DNA of 22,612 nt from a virus. Positions 13,491 to 22,390 of this stretch are shown here, piece by piece. The notes beneath the pieces were generated by a model. The model searched no databases, had not been told where the DNA came from, and saw only the letters and a list, made by a program, of their open reading frames with translations. A program made the position numbers and the translations under genes. The stretch lies in the IMG/VR virus record IMGVR_UViG_3300025128_000373, positions 1-22,612 of that record. The stretch is one strand, 5' to 3'. How positions within the stretch are numbered: position 1 is the stretch's first letter; each line of letters starts with the position of its first letter.

Positions 13491-14741
13491 ATGACGAACA
13501 TAGAAAAATGGAGATACTTCTTAAAAGACTTAGAATCACCTGACCTGTTTATTGACTGGGGATTTTACAGTATGATATCAACAGCATTACAACGTAGGGT
13601 GTGGTTGTTTCCCGACACATTCACACTATACCCTAACTTGTTTGTGCTGTTAGTTGGGCCACCTGCTGCTGGCAAGTCGCGTGTTATATCACAGGTAAGT
13701 GAGCATATTAAAAATCCTGTGCTAATAGATCGCAAACCAAACAAGAAAGCTAACAAGGTAGACATCAAACCATTCTATCCACTGAGTGCTGATACCATCA
13801 CACAGGAAGCGCTTGTACAATACATAGTGAAGGAGTGCGCACGAGATTTTCATTACATGGATGAGAACAACCAGAAGATGCGTTCCTCACATTTCTCTGT
13901 GGGTTTTATGATAGAGGAGTTGGGAGTGTTGTTACGCAAGAACACTGACAGCATAGTGAATATGCTTAACCAGTTTTACGATAGCCGTGACTACACATAC
14001 AAAACTAAACACCAAGGCACAGACATTATCAAGAACGTATGCGTCAACATACTAGGCGGCACAACACCATCATTTATACGCACAGCTTTCAACGATCAGA
14101 TTATATCACAAGGATTTACGTCACGTGTTATCATGGTGTATGGAGACAAGCCAAGATTCCTACGACAGTTTCCCGGTGTTACTGAACAGCAGAAAGCATG
14201 TAAGTCAGAGGTGCTGGCACACCTTAAAAAGTTAGCATCCATAGGTGGGCCGTTGACGTTAAGTGAGGAAGCTGCTGACTATCACAAAGAAGTTTACGAG
14301 AGCGGTCAGCTTACACAGAAAACACTAAACAAGGATCACAGGCTTGAAACATATTACGGACGCAAGAATGTACATTGGCTAAAGCTGTCTATGATAATGC
14401 ACTTCGCCGATGGCACAGCATCAATGACAATCGAGCGCGATACAATGGAACGCGCACTGCGCTTGTTGGCACATACAGAGATTCGTATGCACGAAGCTTA
14501 CACCGTAGCTGGTCGTAACGTGTTAGCCGAAATTCAACGCCGCATCTGCCAGTATATTATAGATAAGGGCGCAGAAGGTGCGTCATTTAAGAAGCTGCTT
14601 ATCGTTTTCGTAGATGATCTGAGCCAAGAAGAATTAAGAACTTGCCTAGAGTTTTTACTTATGACAGAACAAGTGAGTTTTGATAGTCACACATACAATG
14701 CACTTGTAACTAAACCCGCTGACCCTACAGAATATTTATAA
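13491..14741 (+). CDS. Replication AAA-type ATPase (DUF3987-like helicase or primase-helicase), 416 aa
   Basis: This P-loop ATPase has Walker A GPPAAGKS (56-63), Walker B-like FMIEELGVLL (139-148, Glu142/143), a sensor-like ILGGTTPSF (187-195) and a likely arginine finger in FTSRV (Arg212). The C-terminal region is helical, with a winged-helix-like end. The pattern matches phage proteins labelled DUF3987 that sit next to DNA polymerase genes and probably act as the replicative helicase. No primase motifs are visible. It begins directly after the polymerase stop codon (TAAATG), so the two are co-translated. Confidence 0.78.
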   Translation: MTNIEKWRYFLKDLESPDLFIDWGFYSMISTALQRRVWLFPDTFTLYPNLFVLLVGPPAAGKSRVISQVSEHIKNPVLIDRKPNKKANKVDIKPFYPLSADTITQEALVQYIVKECARDFHYMDENNQKMRSSHFSVGFMIEELGVLLRKNTDSIVNMLNQFYDSRDYTYKTKHQGTDIIKNVCVNILGGTTPSFIRTAFNDQIISQGFTSRVIMVYGDKPRFLRQFPGVTEQQKACKSEVLAHLKKLASIGGPLTLSEEAADYHKEVYESGQLTQKTLNKDHRLETYYGRKNVHWLKLSMIMHFADGTASMTIERDTMERALRLLAHTEIRMHEAYTVAGRNVLAEIQRRICQYIIDKGAEGASFKKLLIVFVDDLSQEELRTCLEFLLMTEQVSFDSHTYNALVTKPADPTEYL

Positions 14742-14742
14742 C

Positions 14743-15063
14743 ATGTTTAGAAAAAACACATACGAAACTACGGTTAATGTAATAAGAGCCGAGAAGTTAG
14801 ATTTCATACATGACCGTGCTATATACTTTAGCGAAGAAAGCACTGCGATATACGAGGCTTACATTGATGGTGAGCCTGAGACAGGCGGTTATCGTACACA
14901 GGTTAGCCCAGCCCATACTGACTTAATGTTTGTAGATGAACATGGCAACACCGTAGAACTCACCGAAGAAGAATATAAAAAAGCAGAAGACTTAGCGTAC
15001 TGTATAACAGAAGACCACGCACACGATTGTGCGTGGGAAGATCGCTATGACGAAAGGGATTAA
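14743..15063 (+). CDS. Hypothetical acidic protein, 106 aa
   Basis: I do not recognise this protein. It is acidic, especially at the C-terminus (AEDLAYCITEDHAHDCAWEDRYDERD). His and Cys residues near the end could bind metal. It starts one base after the ATPase stop and its 3' end holds a perfect 9-bp hairpin. The small size and high acidity would fit a DNA mimic or regulator, but nothing proves it. Confidence 0.7.
   Translation: MFRKNTYETTVNVIRAEKLDFIHDRAIYFSEESTAIYEAYIDGEPETGGYRTQVSPAHTDLMFVDEHGNTVELTEEEYKKAEDLAYCITEDHAHDCAWEDRYDERD
15015..15036 (+). repeat. Perfect 9-bp intragenic hairpin
   Basis: CCACGCACA (15015-15023) pairs with TGTGCGTGG (15028-15036) around a CGAT loop. It is GC-rich and stable for this AT-rich genome. 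It has no T tract, so it is not a terminator. It lies 29 bases before the next start codon and may affect translation or mRNA stability. Confidence 0.6.
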
Positions 15064-15065
15064 AC

Positions 15066-15386
15066 ATGACACAGGCATACCTTATAGATAGCACAACTAA
15101 ACTTGTTTCACAGGTGGAGGTTGACGGATACAAAGACATTCAAGAAAAGATTGGATGCGAATTATTCACAACGGCATGTAGCCTAGAAAATGGTGACACG
15201 TTGTTTGTAGATGATATGTCCTTGATAGATGGTAAGGAACATGACTTCTTTATGTTTGCTGATTATCCATCACCTATAGCAGGTAACGGATTGCTGGTAG
15301 GTACATCACGTAGCGGTGAAGAGAAGGATTGCGAAACGTCTATAGTAGATTGTGCAATGAAAGTACGTTGGCTAGAGAAGTTATAA
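15066..15386 (+). CDS. DUF3846-like phage protein, 106 aa
   Basis: The sequence AYLIDSTTKLVSQVEVDGYKDIQEKIGCELF, then LFVDDMSL and PSPIAGNGLLVGTSRSGE, follows the pattern of the small phage and plasmid domain called DUF3846, whose function is unknown. It is acidic and probably globular. It is the last rightward gene. Its stop codon (15384-15386) forms a palindromic TTATAA with the stop of the converging gene, and no terminator lies between them. Confidence 0.72.
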   Translation: MTQAYLIDSTTKLVSQVEVDGYKDIQEKIGCELFTTACSLENGDTLFVDDMSLIDGKEHDFFMFADYPSPIAGNGLLVGTSRSGEEKDCETSIVDCAMKVRWLEKL

Positions 15387-15569
15387 CTCTTCGTCTTCTT
15401 CCTCAACTTCAATGTCTTCCAACACTGTAGTAACAACACGGCGAGTTAGTACACCTATAATACTCTCGTATGATAAATCAAATTCGTTATAGTAACGGCC
15501 TATCAAACCTTCGAGATCATTGTAAAACATTTGCTGTTGATCTTTTTCGTCGTGTTGTTTTTCTTTCAT
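15381..15569 (-). CDS. Small acidic protein, 62 aa, last gene of the leftward operon
   Basis: The core GLIGRYYNEFDLSYESIIGVLTRRVV is a helical pattern I recall from small conserved phage proteins of unknown function. The N-terminus is polar (MKEKQHDEKDQQQ) and the tail very acidic (EVEEEDEEL). An in-frame ATG five codons upstream exists, but the ATG at 15569 is preferred because it overlaps the nuclease stop codon (ATGA). The gene overlaps the converging gene by 6 bases. Confidence 0.72.
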   Translation of the reverse strand: MKEKQHDEKDQQQMFYNDLEGLIGRYYNEFDLSYESIIGVLTRRVVTTVLEDIEVEEEDEEL

Positions 15570-15955
15570 CTCAGCAAATCCCAAGCACCTTCATACTCAT
15601 GGTGCTTCTTACCAGTGATAAAAATCTTCAGCGTCTTACAAGTAACGTTTTCGATAGGTAATATCCAAAAGCGTTTTACTTGTATGGCACAGCAAATAAA
15701 AAAATCTATAGAGTTTTTATCGTAAGCATCTTTGGTAACTTTACCATGACATAAACTAAAAGCGTAGTGAGGCCCATGTCTGGGAGTCATCATTACATTT
15801 TCCGTAGACTTAACTTGCACCCTGCAAAAATGCCTACCTTTTTCTGCAATAATATCATAACGAGCGTTATCGCCGAAAGGAAATGACACATTCCAGTTAC
15901 GTTCTATTAACTCCTGCGCTACTAAAAGTTCCCCTCGATCTCCCAACGCTTTCAT
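15566..15955 (-). CDS. PD-(D/E)XK nuclease-like protein (PDDEXK_5 type), 129 aa
   Basis: Residues 4-50 show the restriction-like nuclease core: GELLVAQELIERNWNV with Glu9, FGDNARYDII with Asp34, and RVQVKS with Gln47 and Lys49. This layout matches small stand-alone PD-(D/E)XK proteins sometimes annotated as intron-type endonucleases or Holliday-junction-resolvase-like. The frame opens at a TTG (15970) and another ATG (15964). I choose ATG 15955 because it lies two bases after the stop of the mini-ORF at 15958-16020. Its place behind virion genes suggests late expression. Resolution of branched DNA before packaging is a possible role, by inference. Confidence 0.78.
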   Translation of the reverse strand: MKALGDRGELLVAQELIERNWNVSFPFGDNARYDIIAEKGRHFCRVQVKSTENVMMTPRHGPHYAFSLCHGKVTKDAYDKNSIDFFICCAIQVKRFWILPIENVTCKTLKIFITGKKHHEYEGAWDLLR

Positions 15956-15957
15956 AT

Positions 15958-16020
15958 TTACCATACCCAAACCATATCTAAATCCTCTGAAAAATCTTCA
16001 GGTAATATATCATAGTTCAT
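15958..16020 (-). CDS. 20-aa acidic mini-ORF linking two genes
   Basis: A 20-codon ORF reads MNYDILPEDFSEDLDMVWVW. Its ATG overlaps the stop of the 1,807-residue gene (ATGA on the minus strand) and its TAA is two bases before the nuclease ATG at 15955. It therefore fills the gap exactly. It may be a functional peptide, or a coupling device that carries ribosomes from the long gene to the nuclease. Confidence 0.5.
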   Translation of the reverse strand: MNYDILPEDFSEDLDMVWVW

Positions 16021-19000
16021 TGCTGACTTCTCGCTATTTGTAACTCAACGTAACCTTTAACAAGTGCTTTACGTGTAGGTGACATGGCTTGCTTCCTTGC
16101 CCACTCATTAAACGTACGTTGCCAATCCTTACCACGCCCCATCTTTATCATAAAGTCTCGGTAGCGCATAAATTCTTTGACACCTTCAACTGTTTTTACA
16201 GAAGGCATTGTCTTATCAGATGTCGTATACAACCCTTGTACATAAGACTTCAGTTTATCTGGACGGCCCTGCGCTCTGTCAATCTGTTCTCGTAGCGCAC
16301 CGGGAATTGTTTGCACCATTTCTTCAACCGTCTCAGCTTCTTTAAACTCACGTGTGTCAGGACGCATGTACTTATTACCCATCTCAGGTGACACAGTCGC
16401 ATCTGTAAAACCTTCAAGGCGACGGAACACACGGTAGTTCCGACGCATGTTAGCTTTATCCATCTCTTCACGTTGGAAAGCTTGTTGTGATATTATGCGA
16501 TAGGTTTGTGTGGCACGTAGCATGACATCGTTTAAAGCTTTGCCATAAGTTTCTATCACAGGAGCGCCTTCTTCTATGGCACGTACAGCGTCAGCCATCG
16601 GGTCCATCATGGTCTGGCTGAAAAAATCTAACGCAGGAAAAACAAAACCGCCTGGCAGGTCTGGATTGTAGCCTTGTTCAAATCGCGCCCAATCGTTTAG
16701 TAGCGCACTAACCAAACCAAAGTAACCTGTTTGGTTTAGCATATTAACTACAGCGTAACGTGCTTCATCATTGTTCTCTGCTTTAAGCGCTTCTTCAAGT
16801 GTAGGTGCGCCTTGCAGTTTGTTGTAAATAAATTGTGAAATGTATGTAAGAGCGCCGCCAGTAACTACAGCACCTAACGTAGACTTAACGAGTGGTCTTA
16901 TGTCACCTTCATTAAATAGTGGGCCAAGGATATCACGATCCATACGTGTAGTCTTTTCAACTGTCCAACGCGATAGCGAAGTAAACAGTGATGGCGCACC
17001 AAACAAAGTCCATGATGGAACACCACGTACATCATAAGTGCCTTGGTTAATTTCAACCCAGCCAGCAGCCATGTCATCCAACATGTTATCAAACTCTGCA
17101 TCACTCAGCTTATAGCTGTCAGCTTTATCTGCATGACGGCGCAATGTACGATAATCTACACCAGACATTCTACCCAACGTTTCTAATGTACGCATGGCAA
17201 GCCTGTCTGTATCTGCTGCGCCTATGTTCTGAAGCACAAGCGCACGACCAAGGCCAAACTGCAGCGCTCTTGTAGAACGTTCCATTATGTTACGTCCAGA
17301 ATACTTTGTAGCCCAATCACTCCAAAGGTCTAAACCGTTCAACAACTTGGTGTGTGTTTCCAAACCAAACTCAATACGATTGGATTTAGTTTTGTTAACA
17401 CCCTTTGCGTGACTCCTAACCCAACTCTTTCTTACGTCTGTGAATGACTTTACTAAAGCACTCGCATTGTTCCAGCCCATATAGGGTAACGCCAGTGTAT
17501 AAGAGGTGAATAAGTCACGTATGCCAGACATAAAACCTAGCCAATGGCTAACAACTAAACGGTTGGCTGTACGTCCAATAAGTTCTGAGCCATCGTAGTA
17601 ACCTAGATAGCCCTTCATAAAATTCTGTACCGCTGGATGGCTTGTCATACCAGCATTCAACTGAATCTCTTTACCCTCTATGATCTCTGTCTTAGTACGT
17701 GTTGTAAACGGACTGTCTTTGAGAGTAGCTGCGTGTTTGCCCTCATGTGGAACACCCAACGCAGCACGTACGACAGCATCGTTCTCAACATTTTTGTAGA
17801 ACGCAAAGTCATCTGCGAATCTTTTAAAGTATCTTGTGTAGTTGTTAACTGCGCTTGGTTCAATCCAAAGCAGCCTACCTTTATCATCCAAAGTCTTTGG
17901 CAAACCTAGACCTTGCACCTTACGTATCGCACCAAATTTTGTAGATCCAAGGTCGCTATCAAAGTCAACGCTCTTTGAAATGTATTTGTTAAGTGCAACT
18001 TCTAAGTCAGCATCAGTAATTGCTTTATCATCACCACGAACCTCTTTCCAATACTCAAGAAGTTCTTGCTTAGCCGCTTGTTGTTTCACAAGTCCAAAGT
18101 CACCCTGCAATTCACGGCGCTTCAGTAAGCTAAATGTTTCTGGCACATAATCTACATCTCTACCTGCAGTAACATAGTCACCTTCAGACGGTGAGTATAC
18201 TTTCATACCTTCACCAAGCTGTAGATCACGCGCTTTAGTATAGTCCTTGGAAAAATAATCCACATAATAACGCACCTTACTGTCTGGTGCATCGTATGCT
18301 GCCTGTGCTTCGCTAGGTACGGGTAGCTTGCGCCTTCTATGTACCATGTAAATCTGTACAAGTTCGGCATCGCGTTGGCTTAGCTTCACCTCACCTTGGT
18401 GCATTAAGAATTGTTCTATGAAACGTCCCTGCAACTCACGACTGTCACGGGCTGTAGCATCCAAAGCATCAGCAACTCGATTGGCAATCGCTTTCTCTTC
18501 TACAGTTTGACCAACAATTCTCACGCTATCTACAATACTACGTATACCAAACTGTGTAAGCACTGCAGGGTTAGACGAGAAGTGATCTGTAGCAGAGGTT
18601 AACTGATAGTCGTTCATATCCTCTAGCAATTTTTCAGAGTCTACCTTCTGTAGTCTTTGGTCAGTGTAGTATTCTTGAAGCTGGCCGTTAGCTTTTTGAA
18701 AAGGTTCGCGGAAAGCTACGACTTCTCTAACGCCATCAAATACATAAGTTAATCCATCGTAACCCATCTCGTTAAGAATACGATTACGTATATCCACAGG
18801 TGTTGGTGCTATGCCGCGTTCTGGATTAAAATTTTGTAACGCAGTAGCAGGATTAATTCCATCAATCAACCCTTCTAACGCATTAACGGGCATGCTACTT
18901 TCTGGATTATTTCTAGCCTCGTTAAACGCAATCTCTATAATTGCATTACGCTCTTCTGAAATTGTATAACCAAGCTGAGTAGCTTTTGTTGTATAGTCAT

Positions 19001-21440
19001 TGTAAAATGATTCAATATCTACTTGTGATCTACCTAAATCTAGTAAGCTTCTGAAGTTAGTGCGTATACTTATAGGTTCTCCGTAACTAACTGATTTATC
19101 TTTATCAGGTGTTATGTATATACCACGACCAGCTAATCCTCCGGGGCTTAACTCTTCTCCTTTAAAACCTTCAGCTAATATAGTTTTAGCAGCAGGTGAT
19201 CCATGATACATCTCCAGTGAATTTATAACCTTGGCTATATCCTCACCTTTCATGTCATTTGCAAAAGGTTTATTAGCAAACCGAAGCAATGCTTTCTGTG
19301 CTTGTTCAATACTAAACGTACCAGACTTTATACGTGACACCATTTTATCACGTACTTTTTTCGTGTAACGTTTTCTAAACTTCTCGTCATACGTGGCAGC
19401 TATCTTCAGTCCTTCAGTAACTTGTTCAGCTTTCGCTTCCTGCAATCGTAAATGATCCTGACGTATTTTAGCAAAGGCACGTGCAGCATCAGTTGGTTTA
19501 CCGTCAGGATTTTTAAGCGAAGGATTCTCAGCTTCCAAAGCTTCACGTATCTTACGCATCTCCTCGGCTTGCTGTTCAAATGTTAGCGGCGGTTCATTGG
19601 GATCAGCAGTACCACCACTGTCCTTACTGTAGCGTTCACCTCCAGCAGTAGGAGAATCAAGACCATCACCCGCAAAGCGCACAGGCAACTGAGTTAAAAA
19701 CAATTCAAGCTGTTGTGGCTGTAGCACAGGTTGACGTTCACCACGCATGGCAAGCCAATCAGCTAAGCGCTCTAAATGTTTATCAGATGTATCACCCTTC
19801 TTAGGTACAAAGCCTTTACGTGCATCACGTTCCAGTTTGTAATCATCAAACCATTTACCTAGCTTAGCCATCACACCTGCAGGTGCATCAGTCATACGCT
19901 TCTGCAGCATCTTACCTGCACGTTCTACAATCTGTTCTTCAGACCATATACGTTTATCTGTGTCAGACTCCAGCGCATTACGCATCTTGCTTTCAGCAAA
20001 TAAGTCAGTCTCAAAAAATTCTAATAAGCCACGATGCTTTGGATCATCGCCACGCTTTAACACTTGCCATAACCCATGCAGATATTCATGGAAAGGTGTG
20101 TCTGGGTTATCAAGCTTCTCGTTAAGAAGTATCTCATGTGTTGGTAACTTGTATACACCTCTCGTAGTCTCAGCGTTATAACGATCAGTTGCTTCTATGA
20201 CAGCCCTACGCCAACCCATACCTAAACGCTCAGACAAACCTTTAGCATCTTTTAGTAATTGTTCAGACGGAGGTATGCGTAATGCTTTACCAGTAAGTGC
20301 TTGCTGTCTTTGGTTGTGTCTGTTGGCTATCTCTTCTACTTCAGCTTCTTGGCGTTTGGCTTCGTCACGCTGTGCTTTACGTTGATCGTTAAGTTCTTTA
20401 ACACGCTCCATTACAGTCATCTCATCTTGAAGCGCGTCCATCGCTTTTCGTTGAGCTTGCTGTACTAGCTTATGATCTGATCCGTACGTTTCACGTAAGC
20501 TTTCAGTTTGCTTTTCTAACAGTTGTCTGTTTCTCTGCGCTTTTTCTAATGCTATTTCTACATTAGCCTTATCATCTTTAAGGCGCTTGGTAGCTTCAAG
20601 GTCTTCTGTCGCTGTAGTTTCGTCACGCCTAGATGCTTCAGCTTCAGATGTAGCTTTATCATCTGCAGCTAAACGTGCTTCAGTTTTTAGCTTTTCTTCT
20701 TCAAGAGCTTTCTCGGCACGTGATAAAATTTCTTCTCGCTTAGTTGGTAATACGGCAAGTGCCTCTTCATCAGTAAGAGGTCTTGGTGTATCACCATAAA
20801 TCTTTTTGCCTAATCTTGTAGGCTGTTGTAACGCACCTCCAACAAGCCCAGCTAAACCAATTCTACCGTAGTCTAACTCCTCACCCATCAATGCTTGTGA
20901 GCCAGCTTCAACACCAGCTTCTAAACCACTGCCAATACCAAGGCCTGTGAGTGCTTGTTTTTGTAAAGCTGTTTGTGTACGTAGTGGTGCATTCTTTAAC
21001 GCACCGGGAATTGCTTTTAATAATGTAGGGCTAGGTCGTACAAAACCTAGTGACGGTGCGGTTTGTGCAAAGAAAGATGTATAAGGATATTTTTGCGCAG
21101 CAGCTTGACGTTCTAACGCAAGTGCTTGTTCCTCTGCGTCATCGAGGACAGCTTCTTCTATAGCGCCTTGACCAAACGCACCAGCGAAACCTCCAATAAC
21201 ACCGCCAACTAATCCACCAACACCAGCACCGATAGGGCCAAAAGCCGCACCACCCATCATACCAAGCTTAGCACCACCTAACGCACCAGCAGTCGGGCCG
21301 ATAGCTTGTTTCAACCCAGTGCCTACCGTACTAAGACGTGTAGTATCTTCATAGGCTGCTTCTTCGTTAGTGACGTAGCGATACTGAGATGGATCAAGAC
21401 CCATCCTCAGTAGCCTCTCTCTACGTTCTTCTTCGGTCAT
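16017..21440 (-). CDS. Giant multidomain (polyvalent-type) virion protein with zincin and ART-like domains, 1,807 aa
   Basis: This very long protein probably travels in the capsid and enters the host with the DNA. A Gly/Ala-rich hydrophobic segment (about 43-95) could insert in membranes. A charged helical, coiled-coil-like region follows (about 230-380). HEYLH (451-455) is a zinc-metallopeptidase HExxH motif. Residues about 742-915 resemble the ADP-ribosyltransferase fold, H-Y-E type: YHGS (His746), GLAGRGIYIT (768-777), VSYG (784-787), then GYDGLTYV and REVVAF (Glu906). The C-terminal half is mostly helical, with a hydrophobic stretch (STLGAVVTGGALTYISQFIY) and no recognised domain. The combination fits the polyvalent proteins described in phages and conjugative elements. 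It is coupled by ATGA to the gene at 21437 upstream and to the mini-ORF downstream. Confidence 0.88.
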   Translation of the reverse strand: MTEEERRERLLRMGLDPSQYRYVTNEEAAYEDTTRLSTVGTGLKQAIGPTAGALGGAKLGMMGGAAFGPIGAGVGGLVGGVIGGFAGAFGQGAIEEAVLDDAEEQALALERQAAAQKYPYTSFFAQTAPSLGFVRPSPTLLKAIPGALKNAPLRTQTALQKQALTGLGIGSGLEAGVEAGSQALMGEELDYGRIGLAGLVGGALQQPTRLGKKIYGDTPRPLTDEEALAVLPTKREEILSRAEKALEEEKLKTEARLAADDKATSEAEASRRDETTATEDLEATKRLKDDKANVEIALEKAQRNRQLLEKQTESLRETYGSDHKLVQQAQRKAMDALQDEMTVMERVKELNDQRKAQRDEAKRQEAEVEEIANRHNQRQQALTGKALRIPPSEQLLKDAKGLSERLGMGWRRAVIEATDRYNAETTRGVYKLPTHEILLNEKLDNPDTPFHEYLHGLWQVLKRGDDPKHRGLLEFFETDLFAESKMRNALESDTDKRIWSEEQIVERAGKMLQKRMTDAPAGVMAKLGKWFDDYKLERDARKGFVPKKGDTSDKHLERLADWLAMRGERQPVLQPQQLELFLTQLPVRFAGDGLDSPTAGGERYSKDSGGTADPNEPPLTFEQQAEEMRKIREALEAENPSLKNPDGKPTDAARAFAKIRQDHLRLQEAKAEQVTEGLKIAATYDEKFRKRYTKKVRDKMVSRIKSGTFSIEQAQKALLRFANKPFANDMKGEDIAKVINSLEMYHGSPAAKTILAEGFKGEELSPGGLAGRGIYITPDKDKSVSYGEPISIRTNFRSLLDLGRSQVDIESFYNDYTTKATQLGYTISEERNAIIEIAFNEARNNPESSMPVNALEGLIDGINPATALQNFNPERGIAPTPVDIRNRILNEMGYDGLTYVFDGVREVVAFREPFQKANGQLQEYYTDQRLQKVDSEKLLEDMNDYQLTSATDHFSSNPAVLTQFGIRSIVDSVRIVGQTVEEKAIANRVADALDATARDSRELQGRFIEQFLMHQGEVKLSQRDAELVQIYMVHRRRKLPVPSEAQAAYDAPDSKVRYYVDYFSKDYTKARDLQLGEGMKVYSPSEGDYVTAGRDVDYVPETFSLLKRRELQGDFGLVKQQAAKQELLEYWKEVRGDDKAITDADLEVALNKYISKSVDFDSDLGSTKFGAIRKVQGLGLPKTLDDKGRLLWIEPSAVNNYTRYFKRFADDFAFYKNVENDAVVRAALGVPHEGKHAATLKDSPFTTRTKTEIIEGKEIQLNAGMTSHPAVQNFMKGYLGYYDGSELIGRTANRLVVSHWLGFMSGIRDLFTSYTLALPYMGWNNASALVKSFTDVRKSWVRSHAKGVNKTKSNRIEFGLETHTKLLNGLDLWSDWATKYSGRNIMERSTRALQFGLGRALVLQNIGAADTDRLAMRTLETLGRMSGVDYRTLRRHADKADSYKLSDAEFDNMLDDMAAGWVEINQGTYDVRGVPSWTLFGAPSLFTSLSRWTVEKTTRMDRDILGPLFNEGDIRPLVKSTLGAVVTGGALTYISQFIYNKLQGAPTLEEALKAENNDEARYAVVNMLNQTGYFGLVSALLNDWARFEQGYNPDLPGGFVFPALDFFSQTMMDPMADAVRAIEEGAPVIETYGKALNDVMLRATQTYRIISQQAFQREEMDKANMRRNYRVFRRLEGFTDATVSPEMGNKYMRPDTREFKEAETVEEMVQTIPGALREQIDRAQGRPDKLKSYVQGLYTTSDKTMPSVKTVEGVKEFMRYRDFMIKMGRGKDWQRTFNEWARKQAMSPTRKALVKGYVELQIARSQQ

Positions 21441-22291
21441 TGCCTTGAGCTAGTTGGACTGTAACGTTCTGCTGTGCTTTGAATCTGCGCTCTCTGTTTT
21501 TGCAGAGATGTTAAAGTTGCTTGTGCTTTATTAAGTTCACCTATAGTAGCTTCCCTCGTTGACCGAACGTATTGAGGCGTAGCTTCTGAAGGAAATCCAG
21601 AACCTCCCGGCATTCCCATAGTTGGAGGTCTTGAAGTATCAGGAATCATAGTAGTAACTCTTCTAGTGTTTATAACATTTTCAGCATCTGCTATCCTTCT
21701 ATCAATATCAGCTATATGATCAACGGCACGTGTTGCTAATTCTGTAGGCGTTAAATTTTCTACTTCTGTAAGTGTTTGTTCTGCGGGCGGTGATCCTCCT
21801 GCAGGTGGTGTATTACCCGCCCCATTTCTAAGACGTGCTTCACCCGTCCCGCCATCAGGAATACCACCAAGTCCTGTGAGAGCAGAGTAATCAAGCCCTT
21901 GATTCATACGATACGCATTCATTGCAGTTGAATAATCGCGTAACTGATCGAGCGCATCAGTATCACCAGTAGCTGCAAGCATCTGTAACTCTTTCATCTT
22001 CGCATCTTCTTGTGCGCCTTTAAGTTTTGCTGCGTCTAGTTGTCGTTGCTGCGCTTTCTGCGCTAACCCTAAATTCATTGACGCTGCTGTACCTGCGCGA
22101 CCGGGATTAGCCATCCTATCTAACATACTTGCGATAGGTCTAATCAATGCAGGAGTTGCCGCAAGAGTTTCATCACGCGGATCACGATAAACTTGTTCTG
22201 GCACACCTTGCGCTGACAGATATTCCCTGCCTTCTGGAGTTAGTTGCAATCCTGCAAGCGCCCGTCTCTTTCTATCTTCTTCTGTTGCCAT
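21437..22291 (-). CDS. Probable internal virion or structural protein, 284 aa
   Basis: I recognise no domain. The N-terminal 125 residues are helical and alanine/glutamine-rich (NLGLAQKAQQRQLDAAKLKGAQEDAKMKE). A Gly/Pro-rich linker follows at about 140-168. The C-terminus has helical coiled-coil-like segments (TRAVDHIADIDRRIADAENVI, ELNKAQATLTSLQKQRAQI). This composition is typical of minor virion or ejection proteins next to a giant internal protein. The start ATG follows AAGGA with 11 bases between, a weak ribosome-binding site. The stop overlaps the start of the 1,807-residue gene. Confidence 0.75.
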   Translation of the reverse strand: MATEEDRKRRALAGLQLTPEGREYLSAQGVPEQVYRDPRDETLAATPALIRPIASMLDRMANPGRAGTAASMNLGLAQKAQQRQLDAAKLKGAQEDAKMKELQMLAATGDTDALDQLRDYSTAMNAYRMNQGLDYSALTGLGGIPDGGTGEARLRNGAGNTPPAGGSPPAEQTLTEVENLTPTELATRAVDHIADIDRRIADAENVINTRRVTTMIPDTSRPPTMGMPGGSGFPSEATPQYVRSTREATIGELNKAQATLTSLQKQRAQIQSTAERYSPTSSRQ

Positions 22292-22312
22292 TTTATATTT
22301 TCCTTAAATTCA

Positions 22313-22381
22313 CCAGTTACAGCCTAACACATACACGTTAGAGTAGAGTCAAGAACATAACAATACATAGACTGTAACTGG
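22313..22381 (-). repeat. Inverted repeat spanning the 99-bp gap between virion genes
   Basis: CCAGTTACAG (22313-22322) is the exact reverse complement of CTGTAACTGG (22372-22381). Pairing extends to 14 bases with one mismatch (22313-22326 with 22368-22381). The loop is about 41 bases and there is no T tract, so it is not a standard terminator. Within the loop a minus-strand TTGACT lacks a good -10 partner. It may be a leader hairpin or a binding site. Confidence 0.6.
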
Positions 22382-22390
22382 CTAAAATCA

